Assembly: GCF_004343605.1 (NCBI RefSeq)
Contig: NZ_POSF01000005.1
Location: forward strand, 1-64,000
Length of the DNA stretch: 64,000 nucleotides
Origin: Dehalobacter sp. 12DCB1
GTDB taxonomy: Bacteria > Bacillota > Desulfitobacteriia > Desulfitobacteriales > Syntrophobotulaceae
Reading direction: 5' to 3'
A model generated the notes under the pieces. The model was given only the letters and a program-made list of their open reading frames with translations, searched no databases and had not been told where the DNA came from. Made by a program: the position numbers and the translations under genes. Shown here in pieces: positions 32,839 to 41,433 of the stretch (its first letter is position 1; each line of letters opens with the position of its first letter).

Positions 32839-33177
32839 ATGAAATTAAAGCGAATTCTGCCCATTCTCTGTGTGGTGCTCCTGTTGACATGTGTACTCAG
32901 CACGGTCGCTTATGCGGCCGGCACCGGCGACGTGGCAGGAGCCATTGAGGGGACTTGGAATGATGCGTCCGAGCAGATTAAAACAGTCGTTAACCGGGTC
33001 ATATTTCCCGCCATAGACCTGATACTGGCGGTGTTTTTCTTTGCCAAACTCGGCACAGCGTATTTTGATTATCGCAAACATGGCCAATTTGAATGGTCGG
33101 CTCCGGCGATCCTGTTCGCCTGCCTGGTATTTACTATGACCGCCCCGATATACATCTGGCAAATCCTCGGGATGTAG
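32839..33177 (+). CDS. DUF3852 VirB2-like T4SS protein
   Basis: The 112-aa product has a signal peptide (residues 1-24, AYAAG) and two membrane helices (residues about 56-76 and 88-108) in the small VirB2/TrbC layout. This is DUF3852, regularly found just before the VirB6-like gene on Tn1549-type ICEs. It probably forms part of the mating channel. ATG 32839 follows AAAGGTGG. Confidence 0.75.
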   Translation: MKLKRILPILCVVLLLTCVLSTVAYAAGTGDVAGAIEGTWNDASEQIKTVVNRVIFPAIDLILAVFFFAKLGTAYFDYRKHGQFEWSAPAILFACLVFTMTAPIYIWQILGM

Positions 33178-33180
33178 GCC

Positions 33181-33213
33181 AAAAAAGAGCAGCAACCAAA
33201 CTGGCTGCTGCTC
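33181..33213 (-). terminator. Terminator of the minus-strand gene
   Basis: GAGCAGCA and TGCTGCTC form the stem; on the minus strand it is followed by T6. It ends the gene at 33229-33534. Confidence 0.8.
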
Positions 33214-33228
33214 TCTCCGCTGATTGCT

Positions 33229-33534
33229 TTATGGAGTGTCGGGCAATCTGTCAATGAGAAGCTGGAACATCTGCCTGCTGGTCTCATGATCACGGGCGGT
33301 GAGCCTGCAAAGCAGGTCATCGGTAAGCCCTTGTGCAAACACAGCTGCCAACGGCGCAATCAGAAATCGCTGCTTAAGTCGTCGATTGAGGTCCTTCATC
33401 ATTGACTCGCCTGCAAGATGGGAAATCTGGTTATAGAGTTCCTGCAATTGGACTTCATCGACCACACCGTTCAGAGCGTTTTCCTGCTCCTCCATGAACC
33501 TGGCAGTAACGTATGCCATCAGCTCATCCGCCAA
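33229..33534 (-). CDS. Hypothetical small helical protein, antisense to the ICE genes
   Basis: The 101-aa soluble, all-helical protein (MADELMAYVTARFMEEQENA at the start, ending FQLLIDRLPDTP) starts at TTG 33534 or the ATG six codons later. A proper terminator on its own strand directly after the stop argues it is a real gene. It is one of only a few ICE-body genes in this direction, placed between VirB2-like and VirB6-like genes. Family unknown. Confidence 0.55.
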   Translation of the reverse strand: MADELMAYVTARFMEEQENALNGVVDEVQLQELYNQISHLAGESMMKDLNRRLKQRFLIAPLAAVFAQGLTDDLLCRLTARDHETSRQMFQLLIDRLPDTP

Positions 33535-33599
33535 CGGAAAAAAGAGCAGGCATACGGCGAGCCTTTTCGCGTCTCATAAAAAAGGGTACAGAGGTGTAA

Positions 33600-33814
33600 A
33601 TGATGAACACATTTGAAAGCGAACTGAGAAAGCTGTTTGACCATGACACGGTTTTTGCCAATACACGGTTCGTCGGCAGAACCTGCTACGGCAAACTTGG
33701 TGATCACATCCGTGTCCGGGCGGAGTTTATCACCCTTGGATATGCGAATAAATACGAGGCCCTCAAGGTACCGCTCCTCAACAGAACCGAGGGCGTCATC
33801 GATACGACGGTCGT
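33600..33814 (+). pseudogene. 5' half of a split ICE accessory gene
   Basis: From ATG 33600 or 33603 it encodes NTFESELRKLFDHDTVFANT to NRTEGVIDTTV, an ICE family I recognise but cannot name. The matching C-terminal half (VRFGDLFGKKQVSNPNFRDG) is found at 36463-36685. Joining codon 33813-33814 to 36463 restores the frame and gives about 145 aa. The frame continues to 33941 only through insert sequence. Confidence 0.75.
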
Positions 33815-33860
33815 GTGTCAGGGTCACATCACCGGCTCCAAACAAAAATCCTTATTTGCG

Positions 33861-33889
33861 TTGAATAAGGCATACAACAATGATAAAAT
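33861..33889 (+). promoter_or_regulatory. Promoter of the inserted surface-protein gene
   Basis: TTGAAT (33861-33866), 17 nt, TAAAAT (33884-33889): a good sigma-A promoter inside the insert, 85 nt before the ATG. Confidence 0.65.
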
Positions 33890-33973
33890 ATTGCCATTAA
33901 CAGGTAATTTTAAGGTACTCAGACAAGATATACGATTATAAATGAACTAACGTCAACAGAAGGGGGAAAGAAG

Positions 33974-36394
33974 ATGGAAACGCTGTTAAAATCCTTTTCC
34001 GCAGGTTCAAAACATCAACGGCTCATAATGAAATTCATTTGCATATCGCTCATATTGCTTCTTCTGATCCCGGCAAGCGGCATATCCGTATCCGCCGGCT
34101 CGTCGGCGGAATATTACGACGATTTTGAAAGCGGAAGCCAAAACTGGGATTTGAGCGAAGGCTGGCAGCTTAAAAAAATCGAGAATAATACGGTTTTGGA
34201 AGGTACCGGCCATACCTGGGCGGTGCAGAATCAAGGCGGCTGGGACAATTACGCATTTGCGGCAAGATTTAAAATTATTAAAGGCACGATTCATTTCAAT
34301 TACAGGCGAAGCGTTCATTCGGACGGAGCAATCCGGTATTTTATCGGAGTAAACAGCACGAGTCTGTATTTGAACAAGCAGACCGGGGACAATTTTTATG
34401 ATCTCGACACTGCGAAGCTCAATCTGGACACCAGTTGGCACGAAATTGAAATAAAGGCATATGAAGGCTTGATTAACGTCAGTATCGACGGCGTTCTGTA
34501 TATTGCTTATACGGATGAGGATTTTCTCGCTTCGGGAGGCATTGCCTTTGAAACCATCGAAAACTCCGATTTCCTGCTCGACGATGTAAAAATCACCGCG
34601 GCGGCGGCCGGTGACGTCGCCACCGGGCCGGAGGCTGGACAGGGGTTTATTCCGGACAAAACACATAGGGGAGATCTGGTACTAAGCGGCACGGAGGTGA
34701 TGACCATTGAAAACGAGGAGTATCTGCAGCAGGGGAATGTGTACATCAATGACCATGCAAAGCTGATTATCCGAAATTCCGGGTTCATGCTCGGCCGCGG
34801 AGACATACCGACGATACATGTATATATTAATGTCGGTGAAAACGCGACCCTTGAAATAGATCATTCCACAATTGTTCCGGAAACTCCCGAGGGTGAAATG
34901 GGCGCTTTGGTTATTATCCGAAATTATGGGACGATGACGATGAGCGATTCCCCCACCGAGGTTCATCTGCTGGAAATGTATGAGGGAACACTTACAATCG
35001 TAAATTCGGAAATGGTATATGAAATAGGAGGCCTCCTTCAAATCGCGGGAGGAGATACGAAAGTCGTCAATTCCACACTCGGCGCACTGGGACTGACTGT
35101 ACCGGCCGATGCCGCCTTAAACATAAGCGATTTAAAGTCCGGAGCATATCTTGAGTCCTGGGACGTTCATGACGTCATTCCCAAAGCAAATTACAGCCTC
35201 GTTCTGAAAAAAACCACTCTTTTAAAAGACGATTTCGAACCCGGTCCCTATGAAAGAGGCTGGCTGTTCTTCCCCGATCCCGATTCCCATGTAAAGATTT
35301 CCGATTCGGAGCTGAGGAAGGTGTTTATTAATCTAAATGGGGAAAACGCGACGTTTGACAATTTAAGAATCGGAATGCCGTCTGACCTGCATTATCGGGA
35401 TATTCAACTGGACGATATCGTTATGACAGGACAGTGGCCTTTTACCATTACCGATTCCGATGTAACCATAACCAATTCAAATTACCTTTTTTTACAGCCA
35501 AGTGGAACGTCAGATATCGCTCTTGCCAATTCGCACATGGTCGAGTTTATCCCGCGGAATTTTTACGGAACGATCAGCTTTGAAAACTGCACCTGGACCA
35601 ACGCCGGAGAAATCATCGGGGGCGAGTCGTATCATTCGATGACAAATGATTTCACCATCAAGGGCAGCCTGAAAATCGCCTCTGAACTCAGGGAACATCT
35701 GCAATGGCAGGACGCGCGAGTGACGAGGGAATACGATGTAGCGATTACCGGAAAAGACGGGAAGCCAATTTGCGGGCTGACAGTAAAAATAAATGGTCAA
35801 ACCAATGTTTCAGACGAAAACGGAAAAGTCAGATTTAGCCTGATTTTCGATGAATACAATTACAACCGTCCGGAAAAACTGCAGGTATTTAACGGGAATG
35901 TACTTGTCTCACAAAAAGATATCGACTTTTTTACCGAGACGCCGGTTATTTTCGCGGATACGTTGACTGCATTGCCAACAGGCTCGAATATTTTGGTAAA
36001 CGGTCAAAAAACAGCCTTTGAGGCTTACAGCATAAACGGCAGCAATTATTTCAAACTACGCGATCTCGCAAAGGCACTCAGCGGTACGAAAAAACAGTTT
36101 GAGGTGGCATGGGACGGCGCCGGGGACGCTATAAGAATAACGGCGGGCAAAGTCTATACATCTGTCGGCGGGGAACTTGTGGTGTCGGGCAATAAGGAAA
36201 ACAAGAGCGCGGTTCTTACCACGTCGTCTGTATACCTTGACGGCGTTCCAATAAAGCTTACGGCGTATAATACTGGGGGTAACAACTACTTCAAGCTGCG
36301 CGATGTCGCGGCCGCCATAGATTTCGGGGTCACATGGGATGGCAATACAAACACAATAAGCATCGACACGTCTACCGGATATACTAAAGGATAA
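33974..36394 (+). CDS. Secreted beta-helix-like protein with copper-amine-oxidase-N domain
   Basis: The 806-aa protein has a signal peptide or membrane start (residues about 17-40). Residues about 45-205 form a LamG-like/DUF1080-like sandwich (YYDDFESGSQNWDLSEGW). The middle (about 220-560) is a series of beta-strand repeats suggesting a right-handed beta-helix. An Ig-like module follows, and the end holds two copies of the stalk motif (NYFKLRDLAKAL near 695; NYFKLRDVAAAI near 775) of copper amine oxidase N-terminal domains, a wall-associated module in Clostridia. Ribosome binding site AGGGGGAAAG. It is AT-richer than its neighbours and came in with the insert. Confidence 0.75.
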   Translation: METLLKSFSAGSKHQRLIMKFICISLILLLLIPASGISVSAGSSAEYYDDFESGSQNWDLSEGWQLKKIENNTVLEGTGHTWAVQNQGGWDNYAFAARFKIIKGTIHFNYRRSVHSDGAIRYFIGVNSTSLYLNKQTGDNFYDLDTAKLNLDTSWHEIEIKAYEGLINVSIDGVLYIAYTDEDFLASGGIAFETIENSDFLLDDVKITAAAAGDVATGPEAGQGFIPDKTHRGDLVLSGTEVMTIENEEYLQQGNVYINDHAKLIIRNSGFMLGRGDIPTIHVYINVGENATLEIDHSTIVPETPEGEMGALVIIRNYGTMTMSDSPTEVHLLEMYEGTLTIVNSEMVYEIGGLLQIAGGDTKVVNSTLGALGLTVPADAALNISDLKSGAYLESWDVHDVIPKANYSLVLKKTTLLKDDFEPGPYERGWLFFPDPDSHVKISDSELRKVFINLNGENATFDNLRIGMPSDLHYRDIQLDDIVMTGQWPFTITDSDVTITNSNYLFLQPSGTSDIALANSHMVEFIPRNFYGTISFENCTWTNAGEIIGGESYHSMTNDFTIKGSLKIASELREHLQWQDARVTREYDVAITGKDGKPICGLTVKINGQTNVSDENGKVRFSLIFDEYNYNRPEKLQVFNGNVLVSQKDIDFFTETPVIFADTLTALPTGSNILVNGQKTAFEAYSINGSNYFKLRDLAKALSGTKKQFEVAWDGAGDAIRITAGKVYTSVGGELVVSGNKENKSAVLTTSSVYLDGVPIKLTAYNTGGNNYFKLRDVAAAIDFGVTWDGNTNTISIDTSTGYTKG

Positions 36395-36462
36395 GTTATA
36401 AAAACCGTTTTCTCCAATCTCCGTGAATATAATACCCCACCTTATGAACAACTGCAGGTCGT

Positions 36463-36685
36463 CCGCTTCGGGGATTTGTTCGGCAAAAAGCAGGTAAGCA
36501 ATCCGAACTTCAGGGATGGGATCATTCCGTACATCTGGACATACGGGGAAAGAACGGAATGGTATGCTTACCAACCCACCAAGGCAGACTACAAGACGCT
36601 TTCCGATTCGGTGGACAATTATCTGGAGGTATTTCGTGAGCCTGCGCAGGAGCAGACTGCCGGCATGACACAGCAGATGGGCTGA
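36463..36685 (+). pseudogene. 3' half of the split ICE accessory gene
   Basis: It encodes RFGDLFGKKQVSNPNFRDG, then IPYIWTYGERTEWYAYQPTK and a final helix, ending AQEQTAGMTQQMG, i.e. the shared C-terminal tail. The frame is open back to the stop of the inserted gene but has no start of its own, so it is probably not made. Confidence 0.75.
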
Positions 36686-36717
36686 TACCCGCATGAAAAA
36701 ACAATATTATACCATAC

Positions 36718-36755
36718 AGGCACACCGTTAGGAGCAATTACGGTGTGCCTTTTTC
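36718..36755 (+). terminator. rho-independent terminator
   Basis: AGGCACACCGT pairs with ACGGTGTGCCT, followed by T5. Confidence 0.9.
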
Positions 36756-36784
36756 TATTTCACATGGAAGGAGGTGCTTGTCCT

Positions 36785-37690
36785 ATGTTTATATGGGATT
36801 TCCTGATGGGGGACGTCATGGATCAGATCATCGAATGGTTCTATGGTCAAGCCGTGGGGTTCCTTGGCGACTTTTTTGCCCAAATGGGCAACATGGGCGT
36901 CGAACTGTTTGATATGCCGTGGGTGGAAAGTATCGTCCTGTTTTTTTCTTATCTGGCATGGGCGCTCTATGTGACAGGGCTGGTGGTTTCCGTTTTCGAG
37001 TGCGGCATTGAGTATCAGTCCGGACGCGGCAGCATCAAGGATACTCTTCTGAATGCTCTCAAGGGATTTTTGGCTGTCAGCATGTTTACGACAGTACCCA
37101 TTGAGCTGTTCAAGCTGGCGGTCAACCTGCAGGCCAGTCTGTCCTCTGGCATCACCGGCTACGGCTCCGGCATCGACACGCTCGCAACCGGAATCATCAA
37201 TAACCTGAATGCAGCCGGTAGCCTGGAAGGTGCAACAAGCTCCGGCGTTTTCGGCGGTCTCGATCCCGTCACGAATCCCCTCCTGATGCTCTTTATTATC
37301 ATCATGATGGGATACGCTGTAATAAAAGTTTTTTTCAGCAATCTGAAAAGAGGCGGCATCCTGCTGATCCAGATCTCAGTCGGATCGCTGTATATGTTCA
37401 GCGTTCCCCGCGGTTATCTCGACGGCTTCGTCCAATGGTGCAAACAGATCATCGGGCTGTGTTTGACCACATTTCTACAGGCAACGATCCTTGTGGCGGG
37501 ACTCATGGTCATACCTGACCGCTGCCTTCTGGGGCTTGGCCTGATGCTTGCGGCCGGAGAGGTGCCGCGGATCGCCGGGGCCTTTGGACTCGACACCAGC
37601 ACAAGGGCGAACCTGATGTCCGCTGTTTACACCGCTCAGGCGGCGGTCAATACCACGCGCACGGTGGTACAGGCTGTGGCGCCGAAATAG
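36785..37690 (+). CDS. VirB6/TrbL-like conjugation membrane protein
   Basis: I chose ATG 36785 (GGAAGGAGGTG upstream), giving 301 aa. At least six membrane helices are visible, with a conserved stretch GLDPVTNPLLMLFIIIMMGY and a C-terminal region rich in small residues (AAGEVPRIAGAFGLDTST). This is the polytopic T4SS channel protein of Tn1549/CTn-type elements, analogous to VirB6. It follows the DUF3852 gene in the usual order, apart from the insertions. Confidence 0.82.
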   Translation: MFIWDFLMGDVMDQIIEWFYGQAVGFLGDFFAQMGNMGVELFDMPWVESIVLFFSYLAWALYVTGLVVSVFECGIEYQSGRGSIKDTLLNALKGFLAVSMFTTVPIELFKLAVNLQASLSSGITGYGSGIDTLATGIINNLNAAGSLEGATSSGVFGGLDPVTNPLLMLFIIIMMGYAVIKVFFSNLKRGGILLIQISVGSLYMFSVPRGYLDGFVQWCKQIIGLCLTTFLQATILVAGLMVIPDRCLLGLGLMLAAGEVPRIAGAFGLDTSTRANLMSAVYTAQAAVNTTRTVVQAVAPK

Positions 37691-37709
37691 CAGAGAAAGG
37701 AAGGAGCCT

Positions 37710-38801
37710 ATGAAGCTCATCTATGTGGCGTCCCCTTACGCGGGGGATGTCGAAAATAATGTAGAATTTGCGAAACGGGCGTGCCGCTATGTAATGGAAC
37801 AGGGGCATGCTTTTTTTGCGCCCCATCTGCTCTATCCGCAGATACTGGAGGACAGCAATCCGGCAGAGCGGGAAACGGGACTGAAGCTCGGCCATCATAT
37901 GTTGGAACGCTGTGATGAGATGTGGGTCTTCGGCAACAGGATCAGTTCCGGTATGGAAGCGGAAATTGAGCGGGCAAAACAACTTGGTATCCCGATCCGA
38001 TACGTGTCGGCAGAACAGATCCTCGGCTCTCCAAATCCCACCTACGCGATATGGGTAAAAGGGCGGCCGGACAGCCCGCTTGCGGGAAAAGCGGGCTTTT
38101 TAAGCGAGAACAGACAGCTTCTCACTTTCACCTCTCAGCAGAAAGCCATGTTCCGTATCGGTGAAATCAGGGGACTGTGCCTGAACAGCCAACCCGTCAC
38201 GGAATACAGATGTATGGAATATCCTCAGAAATACGCTTCCGATAGCCGGATATCTCTGGAATCGCTCCGGGAGCCGGATACGATTCCCGCGTTCGATCCG
38301 AATAAATTTGAGGTTAGAAGCCGGGAATACGGCAACACCGGAGGCCATTGCATGGTGGCCTCGGTGGAATTCTATCTGCCCGACCTAAACCGTACCTTGT
38401 GGGTTAACTGCAACGACGAATGCGTGACCGTTACCTCCGCCGACTTCATCTGGCAGGATGAGGACAAGAACGGCGGCTGGCATGATTACGAGGCTGTACG
38501 CCTGTACGATGCCTTTTATCAGCAGACGCTTCCCGAGGACGTCGAACCGTGGCTTCCCATGATCCAAAAAGCATTGGAATATACCATCGAGCAGGAAACC
38601 GAATATTTACGGGGACAGGCTTTTTCCTTGCCGGTGGCATGGCTTCCGAAGTCCATCTGGCAAAAGACGGCGCCGGAGTATCTTGCGTGGCTGCAGGCGG
38701 AGGGAAAAGAAATCCGCATTGCCAAGGACGGCCGTATTGAAATTGACGAGGCTTATCCACAGAGCGGCCAAAGCATACCCGGTATGACGGGGTTGCAATA
38801 A
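37710..38801 (+). CDS. DUF4406-like (nucleoside deoxyribosyltransferase-fold) fusion protein
   Basis: Residues about 1-105 match the DUF4406 fold (KLIYVASPYAGDVENNVEFA, then HAFFAPHLLYPQIL and ISSGMEAEIERAKQLGIPIR), a relative of nucleoside 2-deoxyribosyltransferases. The remaining 250 residues are an ICE-type accessory region (VKGRPDSPLAGKAGFLSENR). The protein ends SIPGMTGLQ, a variant of the tail. It might act on nucleotides or modified bases during transfer; that is inference. Its stop overlaps the ATG of the methyltransferase. Confidence 0.72.
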   Translation: MKLIYVASPYAGDVENNVEFAKRACRYVMEQGHAFFAPHLLYPQILEDSNPAERETGLKLGHHMLERCDEMWVFGNRISSGMEAEIERAKQLGIPIRYVSAEQILGSPNPTYAIWVKGRPDSPLAGKAGFLSENRQLLTFTSQQKAMFRIGEIRGLCLNSQPVTEYRCMEYPQKYASDSRISLESLREPDTIPAFDPNKFEVRSREYGNTGGHCMVASVEFYLPDLNRTLWVNCNDECVTVTSADFIWQDEDKNGGWHDYEAVRLYDAFYQQTLPEDVEPWLPMIQKALEYTIEQETEYLRGQAFSLPVAWLPKSIWQKTAPEYLAWLQAEGKEIRIAKDGRIEIDEAYPQSGQSIPGMTGLQ

Positions 38802-40021
38802 TGTTGACGCTGGGGAGCCTCTTCGATGGGATCGGAGGCTTCCCGCTGGCCGCAGTGCATAACGGCATCGTCCCCGTGTGGGCAAGTGAGATTGAAGCCT
38901 TTCCTATCGAAGTCACGAAGATACACTTCCCTGATATGCTCCATGTCGGGGATATCACAAAATTGAATGGAGCCGAACTACCGCCCGTGGACATCATCTC
39001 GGGCGGTTCGCCTTGTCAGGATCTTTCCGTGGCCGGAGCCAGAGCCGGCCTTGCCGGTGAACGCTCCGGCTTATTCATGGAACAAGTGCGAGTGACAAAG
39101 GAGTTGAGAAATGCAGATATATTGCGTGGGAGAACAGATCACCTTATTCGACCTCGATTCCTTATATGGGAAAATGTCCCTGGAGCTTTCTCCTCCGCGG
39201 GAGGCGAAGATTTCCGCTCCGTCTTGGAGGAAATCGTCAGAATTAAAGACTGTTCCTGTCATGTGCCTCGACCTGACTCCGGGTCATGGCAATCTGCTGG
39301 GGGAATCGTATTGGGAAATCAATTCTCATTGGCTTGGAGAGTGCTGGACGCTCAATACTGGGGTGTCGCCCAGCGTCGCCGTCGTATCTTCCTTGTCGCA
39401 GATTTTGGAGGATCATGTGCACCAGAAATACTATTTAACCAAGACAGCCTGTTCGGGGATACTCCGGAGAGCGAAAGCCCGGGGAAAGGAACTGCCTTCC
39501 GGTCTAAGAGAAGCACTGATCATACAAGCTGGCCTTGCACCCAACCCATAAGCCACGTTGCCTTCGCCGCAAATCAGCGCGACGAGGTGCGTGATCTGAA
39601 CGATGTAGCCGGGGCGCTGGGCGCACAGCCCGGCATGAAGCAGCAGACGTTTGTCGCTAACTGCCTCACGCCGTGGGACACACAGCAGGACCGGATCTTC
39701 ACGCCGGAAAGCACGGTGCCGACGCTGGCCGGAGCCGATGGCGGCGGCGGCCGGAATCCTGCGGGGCTTATATTTTCGGCGGGCATTGTCAGTAAAGGCA
39801 ACGGCGACTGCTTTCTCACACCGGAGCGGCATACATCCCTGACATCAGGCGGCGGTCAAGCCGGGCAGGGCTACCCCTGCGTGATGACTGCCGGCTTTTG
39901 CGCCGGAGCGGGTCCGGCAGCGGGAGGCATTGGGTTTCAGGAGGAATGCGCTCCAACACTGAAGGCTTCCGAAAGCGGAACAAATATGGTGCCGTCCATC
40001 CTGTGCCTTAATGACCATTAA
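38801..40021 (+). CDS. C5-cytosine methyltransferase, N-terminal half (split)
   Basis: The 406-aa product holds motif I (LFDGIGGFPLAA), motif IV with the catalytic Cys (SGGSPCQDLSVAG, near residue 71), ENVPGAF (motif VI) and QRRRRIFLVAD (motif VIII), then most of the variable/target-recognition region. It ends at a stop inside the RIT element (CLNDH). Motifs IX and X are encoded 3.5 kb downstream at 43514-44251. The break lies in the variable region, the place where naturally split enzymes such as M.AquI are divided, so the two halves might still work together. Confidence 0.88.
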   Translation: MLTLGSLFDGIGGFPLAAVHNGIVPVWASEIEAFPIEVTKIHFPDMLHVGDITKLNGAELPPVDIISGGSPCQDLSVAGARAGLAGERSGLFMEQVRVTKELRNADILRGRTDHLIRPRFLIWENVPGAFSSAGGEDFRSVLEEIVRIKDCSCHVPRPDSGSWQSAGGIVLGNQFSLAWRVLDAQYWGVAQRRRRIFLVADFGGSCAPEILFNQDSLFGDTPESESPGKGTAFRSKRSTDHTSWPCTQPISHVAFAANQRDEVRDLNDVAGALGAQPGMKQQTFVANCLTPWDTQQDRIFTPESTVPTLAGADGGGGRNPAGLIFSAGIVSKGNGDCFLTPERHTSLTSGGGQAGQGYPCVMTAGFCAGAGPAAGGIGFQEECAPTLKASESGTNMVPSILCLNDH

Positions 40022-40045
40022 TCCGAACTCGGATTAATGGTCATT
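40010..40045. repeat. 17-bp perfect palindrome at the RIT left end
   Basis: AATGACCATTAATCCGA is followed after two nt by its exact complement. The first six bases are also the last host codons (Asn-Asp) of the methyltransferase. It lies directly outside the left inverted repeat and may be part of the integration site or a transcription terminator. Confidence 0.8.
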
Positions 40046-40074
40046 ATTCCGCATATTTAGTTATCCTCCTTTTT
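40044..40074 (+). repeat. RIT left inverted repeat
   Basis: These 31 bp are the exact reverse complement of 43494-43524. Confidence 0.95.
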
Positions 40075-40123
40075 ATCTTGAATTGTTTATAAAGTGCTTG
40101 TACAACTCGCATTGCTATGCTCT

Positions 40124-40170
40124 CTCATTTATAATTGTTCGGGATAACAATTCCAACAATTATAAATGAG
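40124..40170. promoter_or_regulatory. 16-bp inverted repeat before the first recombinase
   Basis: CTCATTTATAATTGTT (40124-40139) and its perfect complement (40155-40170) are separated by 15 nt, and the right arm runs into the GAGGAGTG ribosome binding site. It could be an operator or a recombinase-binding site, or hide the ribosome binding site in a hairpin. Confidence 0.6.
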
Positions 40171-40182
40171 GAGTGATGAATT

Positions 40183-41433
40183 ATGGGCGAAAAGTCCACC
40201 ACAAAATTAAAAGCCATACTTGATGGAGTGATTTGCTATCTTCACGATTGCAATTATGAGGACAGCACAATCGAAACATACCAGGCTGCAATAGCAAAAA
40301 TCCAACGGTTCTATGAAGAAAGGGGTGAACAAAATTATTCTACTGAGGACTCGGCTCTTTTTCTGGATTTGAAACAAAAAGAATATGCTGATGGCTTAAT
40401 CTCCAGACGAGTGTGGTTACCTTTGAGACGTGCTGTATTCATGTCCAACGAACTTTACAGTAAAGGTCAAATTGAAGTCGGAAGGCGGCATACTCCAGAA
40501 CCCCCGGCCAAGCCCATGTCTGGCATATGCCAAAGTTTACTGACTGCATATTTACTATCGCTGAAATCTCGGAATCTTAAGCCTGCATCAATTGAGCTGG
40601 AAAAGTATAATGTAACTTTGTTTTTGCATTATCTCGATGAACACACCATAGGCGATGTTTCCCTCCTAACAAGCAAAATTGTCCTTGATGCCATTCCATA
40701 CATCAAGAAATCACGCCAAGAAACCCTCAGTCATGCACTTGGATCGGTCAGGCGCTTTTTAGAATACTTGGTTGTTCATTTTGGAATAAGTGAGGCTATT
40801 CCTATGTCCTTGTCTTTAGGGGTTGCCCGACATAAAAAAGTAATCTTTGGATTCACCGACGAAGAAGCCAGCAGAATTCTTTCAGCAGTGGACACATCCA
40901 CTCCGATTGGCAAACGCGATTTTGCGATTATGACCTTGGCTTATGAGACAGGCCTACGCAGCATTGACATCAAAAATATGCATTTGGCCAATATCGATTG
41001 GAACCACTCGGAAATACAACTTATCCAAAGCAAAACACAAAAAACGATGATCCTTCCGTTAACAAAAAATGCGGGCGATGCCCTGGCTGATTACATTTTG
41101 CATGGACGCCCTGAATGTAATTCGCCATATTTGTTTTTGAGCGCAGAAAAGCCATATGGAGAATTAATAAGTGGATTATACATTATGGTCAAGAAATATG
41201 CGGCATTGTCCGGAGTAGATAAAGAAACCAAAGCGGCCATAGGTCTTCATGGATTCAGGCGCAGACTGGGAGTTGCAATGCTTGATGCTCATGTGCCTCT
41301 GTCTACAATTAGTGAGGTGCTGGGTCATGCACAGAAAAACACAACTAAAAGATATCTCTCTGTCGATATTGAGAGATTAAGCAATTGCGCGATGCCTATG
41401 CAAGGATATGCGCCCACGCGGGAGGAGCTATGA
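40183..41433 (+). CDS. RIT tyrosine recombinase A
   Basis: The 416-aa site-specific recombinase has an N-terminal SAM-like DNA-binding part and a catalytic domain with ETGLRSIDI (first Arg), HGFRRRLG (His-x-x-Arg) and LGHAQKNTTKRYL (Gly-His and nucleophile Tyr). The ATG follows GAGGAGTG. Its stop overlaps the start of the second recombinase. RIT proteins are thought to act together; individual roles are unknown. Confidence 0.9.
   Translation: MGEKSTTKLKAILDGVICYLHDCNYEDSTIETYQAAIAKIQRFYEERGEQNYSTEDSALFLDLKQKEYADGLISRRVWLPLRRAVFMSNELYSKGQIEVGRRHTPEPPAKPMSGICQSLLTAYLLSLKSRNLKPASIELEKYNVTLFLHYLDEHTIGDVSLLTSKIVLDAIPYIKKSRQETLSHALGSVRRFLEYLVVHFGISEAIPMSLSLGVARHKKVIFGFTDEEASRILSAVDTSTPIGKRDFAIMTLAYETGLRSIDIKNMHLANIDWNHSEIQLIQSKTQKTMILPLTKNAGDALADYILHGRPECNSPYLFLSAEKPYGELISGLYIMVKKYAALSGVDKETKAAIGLHGFRRRLGVAMLDAHVPLSTISEVLGHAQKNTTKRYLSVDIERLSNCAMPMQGYAPTREEL

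Larger units (their letters stand above)
33815..36462 (+). mobile_element. 2.65-kb cargo insert splitting an ICE gene
   Basis: The insert lies between two copies of GGTCGT (33809-33814 and 36457-36462), consistent with a 6-bp target duplication. Removing it plus one copy restores the host gene. It carries its own promoter, ribosome binding site and one 806-codon gene, but no transposase, and I see no terminal inverted repeats. The mechanism is therefore unknown. Confidence 0.6.

Noticed and set aside
33815-36462. Group II intron as explanation of the 2.65-kb insert (left end reads GTGTG)
   Set aside because: No domain V-like hairpin near the right end and no reverse transcriptase; the only gene encodes a surface protein.
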